From NCBI GenBank assembly GCA_049323275.1, contig JBMOOM010000112.1, positions 124,001-188,000 of the forward strand: DNA of 64,000 bases, read 5' to 3'. The notes beneath the pieces were generated by a model. It saw only the letters and a program-made list of their open reading frames with translations. It made no database searches and was not told where the DNA came from. Each line of letters begins with the position of its first letter. Positions within the stretch are counted from its first letter, which is position 1. This DNA comes from Taklimakanibacter sp049323275 (GTDB lineage Bacteria; Pseudomonadota; Alphaproteobacteria; Rhizobiales; Aestuariivirgaceae). Shown here piece by piece: positions 53,616 through 61,665 of the stretch. The translations under genes and the position numbers were made by a program.

Positions 53616-54740
53616 ATGGCACTGCATAGGGACGACCTCGCCCTTCTCTTGAAGATGGACCGGCGCAAGTTCATGGCGGCGATGGCCGCGGCGTCCGGCG
53701 CGCTCGCTTTCGGCGTCGGGCCCGCTTGCGCCGACACGACGGTGAACTGGCTCGGCTGGCAGGGTTATGACGAGCCGGTGAAGCTCGGCTCGTTCCTGAA
53801 GGACAACGGAATCGCGCTCGCCACCACCTATATCAACACCAATGAAGAGATCATCACCCGGCTGCAGGCGGGCGGCGCCGGCCAGATCGACTTCATCACC
53901 ATCTATTACGGCCATATCCCTATCCTCATCGCCGCCGACCTGATCGAGCCGATCGATGAGAGCAAGGTGACGGGCATCGCCGACATCTTCCCGGAATTCC
54001 TCAATGTCGACACGATCCGCAAGGACGGCAAGCTTTATGCGATGCCGTTCAGCTGGGGCACGCTGTCGATGGTCTATGACCCGGCCGCCACGGCGAAGCC
54101 CGCCTCGTGGAAGGATGCGCTGAAGGACGACGTCAAGGGCAAGGTCGCCATGGTCGACGACATGACCGGGCTGCTCGCCACCTGGGCGCCGATCGTCACC
54201 GGCACCAAGACGGCGACGCGCCTCACCATGGACGAGCTCAAGAAGACGATCGACTTCCTCATCACCATCAAGAAGAACCATGCCCGCACCTTCTCGGCTT
54301 CCTATGGCGAAGCGGTCGATCTCTTCGCGCGCGGCGAGGTGGTGACCTCGGCGATCGGCTGGGACGCGATGGTCGGTTTCGCCGCCGCCAAGAACAAGGT
54401 GCTCGACTTCGTGGTGCCGGACGAAGGCGCCATGGTGTTCATGGATACGCTCGCCATCCCCAAGGGCGCGCCCAATCGCGACCTCGCCTATAAGCTCCTC
54501 GGCCAGTCGATCTCGCCGGAAGGCCAGAAGCAGATCGCCGACGCGCTGACGCAGGCGATCATCACCAAGGCGGCATTGCCGCTGGTCGATGAGAAGAACA
54601 AGAAGATCTACCAATACGACAACCTGCCGAAGCTCTTCGAGAAGGCGCGCTTCTATCCGTTCTGGCCGATCGAGGCGGAAGGCGATTTCGTCACCCACAC
54701 GCAGGTGATGGAAGAATATCAGCGTTTCCTGAAGGCATAA
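53616..54740 (+). CDS. ABC substrate-binding protein, PotD-like, Tat signal
   Basis: The 374-residue periplasmic protein starts at ATG 53616. The leader has a twin-arginine motif (DRRKFMAAMAAASGALAFG), so it is probably exported folded by Tat. The mature part resembles polyamine-type binding proteins (TVNWLGWQGYDEP, ITIYYGHIPILIAADLIEPID, WGTLSMVYDP). The partner genes 132 bp downstream encode a full spermidine/putrescine-type importer. The ligand is not certain: polyamine-type proteins also bind opines, thiamine or other organics. Confidence 0.9.
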   Translation: MALHRDDLALLLKMDRRKFMAAMAAASGALAFGVGPACADTTVNWLGWQGYDEPVKLGSFLKDNGIALATTYINTNEEIITRLQAGGAGQIDFITIYYGHIPILIAADLIEPIDESKVTGIADIFPEFLNVDTIRKDGKLYAMPFSWGTLSMVYDPAATAKPASWKDALKDDVKGKVAMVDDMTGLLATWAPIVTGTKTATRLTMDELKKTIDFLITIKKNHARTFSASYGEAVDLFARGEVVTSAIGWDAMVGFAAAKNKVLDFVVPDEGAMVFMDTLAIPKGAPNRDLAYKLLGQSISPEGQKQIADALTQAIITKAALPLVDEKNKKIYQYDNLPKLFEKARFYPFWPIEAEGDFVTHTQVMEEYQRFLKA

Positions 54741-54751
54741 TTGGTGAGACA

Positions 54752-54861
54752 CCCCACCCGGCGCTTCGCGCCATCCTTCCCGCAAGTGCGGAGAGGGAGA
54801 CGTCGACAACTCTCCCTCCCCGGAACGGGGAGGGCGGCGAGCGAGAGCGAGCCGGGTGGGG
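54752..54861. repeat. palindromic intergenic repeat inside ABC operon
   Basis: CCCCACCCGGC (54752-54762) and its perfect reverse complement GCCGGGTGGGG (54851-54861) bracket further small hairpins, including CTCCCTCCCCGG-AACGGGGAGGG. It sits between the binding-protein gene and the ATPase gene. Such folds often shield upstream mRNA, giving more binding protein than transporter; that effect is inferred here. Confidence 0.7.
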
Positions 54862-54872
54862 AATAGATCGTT

Positions 54873-55910
54873 ATGACGCCCGCTCCCCTTCTCACACTCT
54901 CCGGCCTTTCCAAATCCTTCGGCGCGGCGCGCGCCGTCGAGCCGCTCGATCTCGCCGTCCAGGCGGGGGATTTCTGCGCCATACTGGGCCCGTCGGGCTG
55001 CGGCAAGTCCACCTTGCTGCGCATGATCGCCGGCTTCATCGAGCCGACCGCCGGCACGATCGCGATCGAAGGCCGCGATGTCACCGGCCTCGGACCGGAA
55101 AAGCGGCCGACCAATATGGTGTTCCAGAGCTACGGGCTCTTTCCGCATCTGACCGTCGCCGAAAATGTCGGTTTCGGTCTCGCGCTGCAGAAGAAGCCCA
55201 AGGACGAAGTCAGCCAGCGTACCGAGGATGCCCTGCGCCTGGTGCGGCTCGAAGCCTTCGGCACGCGCATGATCGACCGGCTGTCGGGCGGTCAGCAGCA
55301 GCGTGTGGCGCTGGCCCGCGCCCTCATCATGCGGCCCAAGATTCTTTTGCTCGACGAGCCGCTGGCGGCGCTCGATCTCAAGCTGCGCCACCAGATGCAG
55401 GAAGAGCTGCGCCGCATCCATCACGAGATCGGCGGCACCTTCATCTTCGTCACCCACGACCAGAGCGAGGCCTTCGCGCTCGCCAATCTCGTCGCGGTGA
55501 TGAATCAAGGCCGCGTCGAGCAGATCGGCAGTCCGGCGCAGGTCTATCTCTCTCCCGCCACGCTTTTCGTCGCCGATTTCGTCGGCGAGACGAGCCTCCT
55601 CGCCGGCGAGCGGCGGCAGGGCCGCGTCACGCTCAAGGCCGGACCACAATTTGCCAGCGCCGGCGGCGACGGACCGGTGCGCGCCGTGGTGCGCCCTGAA
55701 CGGGTGGCGCTCAAATCCGGCGGCGTGCCGGCGGTCGTCACCGATGCGGTGTTTTTCGGTGCCTCGCTCAAGGTCTCGCTGCGGCTCCCTTCCGATGAGA
55801 CATTGATCCTGCGCAGCAGCGAGGCGGATGCCGCGGCGCGCTATCGTATCGGCGACAAGCTCGCTGTCGGCTGGGAGGACCAGCAGGTCATCGATGCGGG
55901 GCGGACCTGA
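54873..55910 (+). CDS. ABC transporter ATPase, PotA-like
   Basis: The 345-residue ATPase has Walker A GPSGCGKST (about 40-48), LSGGQQQRVALARAL signature, Walker B ILLLDEPLAALD and HDQSEAFAL H-loop, followed by a TOBE domain (about 235-340). This layout is that of spermidine/putrescine/iron-type importers. Its stop overlaps the permease start. All catalytic residues are intact. Confidence 0.96.
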   Translation: MTPAPLLTLSGLSKSFGAARAVEPLDLAVQAGDFCAILGPSGCGKSTLLRMIAGFIEPTAGTIAIEGRDVTGLGPEKRPTNMVFQSYGLFPHLTVAENVGFGLALQKKPKDEVSQRTEDALRLVRLEAFGTRMIDRLSGGQQQRVALARALIMRPKILLLDEPLAALDLKLRHQMQEELRRIHHEIGGTFIFVTHDQSEAFALANLVAVMNQGRVEQIGSPAQVYLSPATLFVADFVGETSLLAGERRQGRVTLKAGPQFASAGGDGPVRAVVRPERVALKSGGVPAVVTDAVFFGASLKVSLRLPSDETLILRSSEADAAARYRIGDKLAVGWEDQQVIDAGRT

Positions 55911-56758
55911 TGCGCCGCGTCGGGCTGCTGCTGGTGCCGTCCTTCGCCGTGCTCATCGGCATCTTCGCCATACCGGTGCTGCTCCTCTTCGTGGTGAGCT
56001 TCTGGTCGGTGAAGACGTTCAGGCTGCAGCCCGATTTCTCTTTCGCGGCCTGGCAGCGCTTCTTTACGGTCTATGGCGACCTCACGTTCTACACGCTGTT
56101 GGTCGGTCTCGCGGTCGGATTGTTCTGCACGCTGCTCGGCTTCGTCTTCGCCTATGCGGCGCGCTTCAAGGCCGGACGCTTCGGCGACCTGTTGCTGGTC
56201 GCCACGCTCATCACCCTGTTCGGCGGCTATCTGGTGAAGATCTATGCCTGGAAGTCGATTCTTGGCGCCGATGGTCTTCTCAACCAGGCGCTGATGGGCA
56301 TCGGCTTGACGTCCGAGCCGCTCGCCTTCCTCATCTACAGCCGCGGCGCCGTCATCATCGCGCTCGTGCATTTCCTGCTGCCCTTCGCCATCCTGCCGAT
56401 CTACGCGTCCTTGCGGAACGTCTCGGAAGCGACGATCGAGGCCGCGCGGGACTTGGGTGCGTCCGCAGATCAGGTGCTGATGCGGGTCATCGTGCCGCAA
56501 TGCCTCTCTGGCCTGTTCTCGGCCTTCGCCTTCTGCTTCCTGCTCGCCGCCGGCGATTATGTCACGCCGATGCTGCTCGGCGGCACCTCCGGCAGCATGC
56601 TCGGCCAGTTCGTGCTTCTCGAATTCTCGACCAACTTCAACTGGCCCGCAGGGTCGGCCATGTCCTTCGGCCTGCTCTTCGCCTGTCTCCTGGTGATCGC
56701 GGCGCTCGCGGCCGCGGGCAGCCGGATCATGCGGCGTCCGCAAGGAACCGCGTCATGA
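55910..56758 (+). CDS. ABC transporter permease, PotB-like
   Basis: The 282-residue permease has six membrane helices and the EAA loop EAARDLGASADQVLMRVIVPQ-like segment (about 180-200) that contacts the ATPase. It starts at ATG 55910, inside the ATPase stop, and its own stop overlaps the second permease. PotB-type proteins form a heterodimer with PotC-type ones. Confidence 0.95.
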   Translation: MRRVGLLLVPSFAVLIGIFAIPVLLLFVVSFWSVKTFRLQPDFSFAAWQRFFTVYGDLTFYTLLVGLAVGLFCTLLGFVFAYAARFKAGRFGDLLLVATLITLFGGYLVKIYAWKSILGADGLLNQALMGIGLTSEPLAFLIYSRGAVIIALVHFLLPFAILPIYASLRNVSEATIEAARDLGASADQVLMRVIVPQCLSGLFSAFAFCFLLAAGDYVTPMLLGGTSGSMLGQFVLLEFSTNFNWPAGSAMSFGLLFACLLVIAALAAAGSRIMRRPQGTAS

Positions 56759-57516
56759 TCTGGCGTCTCGTCATCGCGCTGTTCCTGCTCTTCATGCTGG
56801 GACCGATCCTGCTGGTCGTGCTGTTCTCCTTCGGGTCGAATGCGCTGATCGGCTTTCCGATGGGCGGCCTCACTCTCGATTGGTATGCGAAGCTTGCTTA
56901 TGACACCGGCTTCCATTCCGCCTTCTGGGCAAGCTTCATCGTCGCGCTGGCGACGGCGATCCTCGCCACCATCACCGGTACCTGCGCCGCGCTCGCTTTG
57001 ACCAAGGCGGCGCCCAGGCTGGTCAGGAGCGCGCTCGCCGCTCTGTCGCTGCCGGTGCTGCTGCCGCCCTTGGTCGTGGCGATCGCCATCGTCGTGCTGT
57101 TCGTGCGCGGGCTGGGGCTGGGGCTCGGCCTGCCGGTCGTCATACTGGGCCACATATTGGTGGCGCAGCCTTTCGTCATCCTGATCGTGATGGCCAGGCT
57201 CGCCCGTTTCGATCAGGCGACCGTCGATGCGGCGCGCGATCTCGGCGCCTCGCACTGGCAGGCCTTCCGGCTCGTCACCCTGCCGCAGATCGCCAGCGCG
57301 CTCATCGGCGCGGCGCTGGTCAGCGCCGCCATCTCGCTCGATGATTTCATCATCGCCTCCTTCACCATCGGCGGCGGCAACACGATCTCGACCTTCGTCT
57401 GGGGCAAGATGCGCACCACGCTCGATCCCTCGATCAACGCGATCGCGACGATCCTGCTGGTGCTGACGGTGGGATTGTCGGCGCTGGCGCTCCGGGTGAG
57501 CAAGTATAAGGGCTGA
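56755..57516 (+). CDS. ABC transporter permease, PotC-like
   Basis: The 253-residue permease overlaps its partner by four bases (ATGA). It has six helices and the EAA-type loop DAARDLGASHWQAFRLVTLP (about 162-181). The final gene of the operon, it is followed by a long inverted repeat that can serve as terminator. Normal length for the family. Confidence 0.95.
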   Translation: MIWRLVIALFLLFMLGPILLVVLFSFGSNALIGFPMGGLTLDWYAKLAYDTGFHSAFWASFIVALATAILATITGTCAALALTKAAPRLVRSALAALSLPVLLPPLVVAIAIVVLFVRGLGLGLGLPVVILGHILVAQPFVILIVMARLARFDQATVDAARDLGASHWQAFRLVTLPQIASALIGAALVSAAISLDDFIIASFTIGGGNTISTFVWGKMRTTLDPSINAIATILLVLTVGLSALALRVSKYKG

Positions 57517-57518
57517 TC

Positions 57519-57628
57519 CGTCATCCCGGCGAAAGCCGGGATCCACTGAATAAATGCAGTCTGGGAAACGCTGCTCGCGCGGAAAGAATTTAATGGTCCC
57601 GGCTTTCGCCGGGATGACGATCGTTTTT
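57519..57628 (+). terminator. long inverted repeat and terminator between convergent operons
   Basis: A 23-bp arm at 57519-57541 (CGTCATCCCGGC then GAAAGCCGGGA) recurs perfectly inverted at 57597-57619, enclosing a 55-base loop. Each arm also folds alone as CCCGGC-GAAA-GCCGGG. TTTTT follows at 57624-57628 on the plus strand, as in an intrinsic terminator for the ABC operon. The unit belongs to a repeat family common in alphaproteobacteria. Confidence 0.8.
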
Positions 57629-58403
57629 ACAGCCGCCGCTCGACCATCATCTTCTTGATCTCGGCGATGGCCTTGGCCGGGTTCAGATGCTTCGGGCAGG
57701 CCTTGGCGCAGTTCATGATCGTGTGGCAGCGATAAAGCCGGAACGGATCCTCGAGATTGTCGAGACGTTCGCCGGTCGCCTCGTCGCGGCTGTCGATCAG
57801 CCAGCGATAGGCCTGGAGCAGGACGGCCGGGCCCAGATAGCGGTCGCCGTTCCACCAGTAGCTCGGGCATGAGGTCGAGCAGCAGGCGCACAGGATGCAT
57901 TCATAAAGCCCGTCGAGCTTGGCGCGGTCGGGGCGCGACTGCTTCCATTCGGCCTGCGGTGTCGGCGTCGTGGTCTTGAGCCAGGGCTCGATCGAGCGGT
58001 GCTGGGCGTAGAAGCGGGTGAGGTCGGGCACGAGGTCCTTGACCACCGGCATATGCGGCAGCGGATAGATCTTCACCGGCCCCTTCACGTCCTCGACCGC
58101 CTTCAGGCAGGCCAGCGTGTTGGTGCCGTCGATATTCATGGCGCAGGAGCCGCAGATGCCTTCGCGGCACGAGCGGCGGAAGGTCAGCGTCGCATCCTGC
58201 TCGTTCTTGATCTTGATCAGCGCGTCGAGCACCATCGGCCCGCAGGACTTCATGTCGACATGATAGGTGTCGAGGCGCGGATTCTGGTGATCGTCCGGCG
58301 ACCAGCGATAGATGCGGAATTCCCGGAGATCGCCGCCCTGAGGCTTGGGCCAGGACTTGCCCGTATCGACCTTGGAATTCTGCGGGAGACTGAAGGCAAC
58401 CAT
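57627..58403 (-). CDS. sdhB: succinate dehydrogenase iron-sulfur subunit
   Basis: The 258-residue subunit carries three clusters: [2Fe-2S] at CREGICGSC...C (about 76-95), [4Fe-4S] at CILCACCSTSCP, and [3Fe-4S] at CHTIMNCAKACPKHLNP. It passes electrons from the flavin of SdhA to ubiquinone. It is the last gene of the sdh operon and is separated from sdhA by an extra membrane-protein gene. Length is normal. Confidence 0.97.
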   Translation of the reverse strand: MVAFSLPQNSKVDTGKSWPKPQGGDLREFRIYRWSPDDHQNPRLDTYHVDMKSCGPMVLDALIKIKNEQDATLTFRRSCREGICGSCAMNIDGTNTLACLKAVEDVKGPVKIYPLPHMPVVKDLVPDLTRFYAQHRSIEPWLKTTTPTPQAEWKQSRPDRAKLDGLYECILCACCSTSCPSYWWNGDRYLGPAVLLQAYRWLIDSRDEATGERLDNLEDPFRLYRCHTIMNCAKACPKHLNPAKAIAEIKKMMVERRL

Positions 58404-58416
58404 TGGAAGTGCTCAC

Positions 58417-58818
58417 TTAGGATTGCAAAGGGAGAGGGAATGGAGTTGCGCGGGGATAGGCGCCGGCGAGCCATCCTGCCAATACAGGGATCGCGGCGAA
58501 TGACACCTGCAGAATGAAGCCGCTTGCCTCATGCGAGAGCAGCACGAATTGGACAAAATAGATCATACCGGCGAGAAGTGCGCCGATGACGAGCAGAAAC
58601 AGCCAATAGGGCAACCAGCGCCCGATGAGATAGGACATCTGCCAGGCAACGATGATGATCGCCGAATAGATGAGGGGCAAGACCGCCCAGGCGAGAGGCG
58701 CTGGGGGCGTATATGTTACGCCGGGAGCCTGGGATTCAAGCCAGAAAAACGTCCAGATGAGGGCGACCATGGCGAATGTCGCCAACCCGCTGATCCATCG
58801 TCCCCATTGCAAGAGCAT
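58417..58818 (-). CDS. membrane protein encoded between sdhA and sdhB
   Basis: The 133-residue protein starts at ATG 58818, eight bases after the sdhA stop. It has four predicted membrane helices (about 10-28, 45-63, 67-86, 95-116) and few charged residues. The family is not recognised. It lies in frame with operon transcription, 13 bp before sdhB, so it is very likely cotranscribed. It differs from SdhC and SdhD, both of which are present upstream, and it lacks an obvious heme-ligand His. A role in complex II assembly or stability is only a possibility. Confidence 0.78.
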   Translation of the reverse strand: MLLQWGRWISGLATFAMVALIWTFFWLESQAPGVTYTPPAPLAWAVLPLIYSAIIIVAWQMSYLIGRWLPYWLFLLVIGALLAGMIYFVQFVLLSHEASGFILQVSFAAIPVLAGWLAGAYPRATPFPLPLQS

Positions 58819-58826
58819 GGTGCCTT

Positions 58827-60668
58827 TCAATAAACCCGCGCCTTCGGCTTGATATAGGCGATGTCGTTGGACATGGTGAAATCATGCACCGGGCGATAGT
58901 CGAGCTTCACGGTGCGCTTGGCGTCGTCGGCCCAGGCGAGCGTGTGCTTCATCCAGTCCTTGTCGTCGCGCTCGGCGAAATCTTCCCGCGCATGGGCGCC
59001 GCGGCTTTCCTTACGCGCCAGCGCGCCCTCGACCGTCACCGCAGCCTGGGCGATGAGATTGTCATATTCGAGCGTCTCGACGAGATCGGAATTCCAGATC
59101 AGCGAACGGTCGGAGACATGGATGTCGGCGGTCGCCTGCCAGACATCGGCGATGAGCTTCTTGCCCTCGGCCAGCACCTCGCCGGTGCGGAACACGGCGC
59201 AGTTGTTCTGCATCGTGCGCTGCATGCGGTTGCGCAATTCCGCGGTGGGCGTTCCGCCCTTGGCGAAACGGTAATGGTCGAGACGCGCGATCGACGCTTC
59301 GCCCGCATCCTTCGGCAACTCGGCATGCGCCATATTGGGCTCGATCTCCTCGGCGCATTTGAGCGCCGCAGCGCGGCCGAAAACGACGAGGTCGATGAGC
59401 GAGTTGGAGCCGAGGCGGTTGGCGCCATGAACGGAAACGCAGGCCGCTTCGCCGACCGCATAAAGCCCCGGCACCACTCTTTCCGGATCGTTCGGGTCGC
59501 CGGCCAGCGCCTGGCCGTGATAATTGGTCGGCACGCCGCCCATATTGTAGTGCACCGTCGGCACGATCGGGATCGGATCGCGGGTGACGTCGACATTGGC
59601 GAAGATCTTCGCCGATTCCGAGATGCCGGGCAGGCGCTCTTCGAGGATCTTGGGATCGAGATGCTCGAGATGGAGATGGATGTGGTCCTTCTCCGGTCCG
59701 ATGCCGCGGCCCTCGCGGATCTCGATGGTCATCGAGCGCGAGACGACGTCGCGCGACGCGAGGTCCTTGGCCGAGGGCGCATAACGTTCCATGAAACGCT
59801 CGCCGGCGGAATTGGTGAGATAGCCGCCCTCGCCGCGGGCGCCCTCGGTGATGAGCACGCCGACGCCATAGATGCCGGTCGGGTGGAACTGCACGAATTC
59901 CATGTCCTGCAGCGGCAGGCCGGCGCGCAGCACCATGGCGTTGCCGTCGCCGGTGCAGGTATGGGCCGAGGTGGCGGAGAAATAGGCGCGGCCATAGCCG
60001 CCAGTGGCGAGGATGACGCGATGAGCGCGGAAGCGGTGCACCGTGCCGTCTTCGAGCGACAGGGCCATCACGCCGCGGCAGGCGCCGTTTTCCATGATCA
60101 GGTCGAGGGCGAAATATTCGACGAAGAACTCGGTCGAATAACGCAGCGACTGGCCATAAAGCGTGTGCAGCATGGCGTGGCCGGTGCGGTCGGCCACCGC
60201 GCAGGTGCGCTGCACCGGCGGGCCGTCGCCGAAATTCATCATATGGCCGCCGAAGGGCCGCTGATAGATCTTGCCTTCCTCGGTGCGCGAGAAGGGCATG
60301 CCGAAATGCTCGAGCTCATAAACGGCGACCGGCGCGTTGCGGCACATATATTCGATGGCGTCCTGGTCGCCGAGCCAATCGGCGCCCTTGACGGTGTCAT
60401 ACATATGCCAGCGCCAGTTGTCGGGACCCATATTGCCGAGCGAGGCGGCGATGCCGCCCTGCGCGGCCACCGTGTGCGAGCGGGTCGGGAACACCTTGGT
60501 GATGCAGGCGGTCTTGAGGCCCGATTGCGAGGCGCCGAGCGCGGCGCGCAGGCCCGAACCGCCGGCGCCGACGACGACGACGTCGAAGCTGTGATCGATG
60601 ATCGGATAGGCGCGCCCGCCGACGGTGAAGGATTTGGGGGCGGTTGCGGTATTCTCAGGCGCGGCCAT
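58827..60668 (-). CDS. sdhA: succinate dehydrogenase flavoprotein subunit
   Basis: The 613-residue catalytic subunit oxidises succinate to fumarate. The FAD-binding VVVGAGGSGLRAALGA and the covalent-FAD His in RSHTVAAQGG are present, as are HPTGIYG and the active-site region EGARGEGGYL with the catalytic Arg. It is complete and lies four bases after sdhD. The C-terminal DDAKRTVKLDYRPV is typical. Confidence 0.98.
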   Translation of the reverse strand: MAAPENTATAPKSFTVGGRAYPIIDHSFDVVVVGAGGSGLRAALGASQSGLKTACITKVFPTRSHTVAAQGGIAASLGNMGPDNWRWHMYDTVKGADWLGDQDAIEYMCRNAPVAVYELEHFGMPFSRTEEGKIYQRPFGGHMMNFGDGPPVQRTCAVADRTGHAMLHTLYGQSLRYSTEFFVEYFALDLIMENGACRGVMALSLEDGTVHRFRAHRVILATGGYGRAYFSATSAHTCTGDGNAMVLRAGLPLQDMEFVQFHPTGIYGVGVLITEGARGEGGYLTNSAGERFMERYAPSAKDLASRDVVSRSMTIEIREGRGIGPEKDHIHLHLEHLDPKILEERLPGISESAKIFANVDVTRDPIPIVPTVHYNMGGVPTNYHGQALAGDPNDPERVVPGLYAVGEAACVSVHGANRLGSNSLIDLVVFGRAAALKCAEEIEPNMAHAELPKDAGEASIARLDHYRFAKGGTPTAELRNRMQRTMQNNCAVFRTGEVLAEGKKLIADVWQATADIHVSDRSLIWNSDLVETLEYDNLIAQAAVTVEGALARKESRGAHAREDFAERDDKDWMKHTLAWADDAKRTVKLDYRPVHDFTMSNDIAYIKPKARVY

Positions 60669-60672
60669 GCGC

Positions 60673-61044
60673 TCAGGCTCCGAAGCTCATGGACAGGATC
60701 GCGTAGAGGGCGGCGACGCCCAGGGCGATGGTGAAGAAGGTGTTGGCTAGCAGGCAGGCGATGCGCCAGCCGCCATGGACATAGTCCTCGATCACGACCT
60801 GCATGCCGAGGCGCATATGCCAGAGGATCGACAGGAAAGCGGCGATGAGGCCGATGGCGATCAGCGGATGCTTTATGCTGGCGACCAGAGCGGCGCGGTC
60901 GGCGCCGAGATGGCACAGGATGAAAACGACGAGGAACAGGACGAGCGGAATATTGGCGATCGCCGTCACCCGCTGCAGCCACCAATGTTCGGTGCCGGTC
61001 TTGGCTGACCCTAAGCCCCGCACCATGCCGAGAGGGGTTCTCAT
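60673..61044 (-). CDS. sdhD: succinate dehydrogenase membrane anchor subunit
   Basis: The 123-residue protein has three membrane helices (about 28-46, 58-76, 96-118). The heme- and quinone-site signature HMRLGMQVVIEDYVH is present. With SdhC it anchors the complex and binds heme b and ubiquinone. ATG 61044 overlaps the sdhC stop by four bases, so the pair is coupled. Confidence 0.95.
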   Translation of the reverse strand: MRTPLGMVRGLGSAKTGTEHWWLQRVTAIANIPLVLFLVVFILCHLGADRAALVASIKHPLIAIGLIAAFLSILWHMRLGMQVVIEDYVHGGWRIACLLANTFFTIALGVAALYAILSMSFGA

Positions 61045-61445
61045 AACGTGCCTCGCACCAGATAGACGCCGATCCACAGGGCGAGCGTCAGGACGATGGA
61101 CCCGATGAGATTGGCGCGGGCCATGAATTCGACGGTGGGCAGCTTGAAGCCGTGACCGGTGTCCCACAGAAGATGGCGCAGGCCGCCCAGGCAGTGGTGG
61201 ATCAGCGCCCAGGTGAAGCCGAACAGGATGATCTTGCTCAGCCAGAAGCCGAACACCGCCTGCGTCATGGCGAAATAATCCGCCGAAATGGCGCCGGCGA
61301 TGAGCCACCAGACGAAGAAGATGATGCCGAAATAAAGGGCGCAGCCAGTGATGCGATGCATGATGGACATCATCATGGTCAGCATCGGCCGGTAGATCTG
61401 CAGATGCGGCGACAGGGGCCGCTTGTCGGTGTGTGTGTCAGCCAT
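61041..61445 (-). CDS. sdhC: succinate dehydrogenase cytochrome b556 subunit
   Basis: The 134-residue protein has three membrane helices. RPLSPHLQIYRP and SIMHRITG are the N-terminal signature with the quinone-site Ser and Arg, and HHCLGGLRHLLWD carries the heme-ligand His. It is the first gene of the sdh operon. The 220-bp gap to the divergent prfC holds the promoters of both; no strong consensus box was found there. Confidence 0.96.
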   Translation of the reverse strand: MADTHTDKRPLSPHLQIYRPMLTMMMSIMHRITGCALYFGIIFFVWWLIAGAISADYFAMTQAVFGFWLSKIILFGFTWALIHHCLGGLRHLLWDTGHGFKLPTVEFMARANLIGSIVLTLALWIGVYLVRGTL

Positions 61446-61665
61446 TGGTCGTATTTGGTCTCAGCTAGGTCGCCTTTTAACCCCATCCATGCTGCACCGC
61501 AATGATCCATAAGACATAGCGTCCGTGCAGGAAAGCGGAGCGCGGATTTCTGTCCGCTCAGGTGTTAAGCATTTGAATCCAGTCGGGTTTATGTCGTGAG
61601 AGGGGCCAGGGGTGACATGGCCGGACCGAGATGCTAGGGGACCCGCCGAAACAGAGCCCAAATTC

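Noticed and set aside
61536..61556. AGCGGA...TCCGCT inverted repeat between sdhC and prfC
   Set aside because: Arms of only six bases with a long spacer and no association with a promoter box; likely chance in GC-rich DNA.
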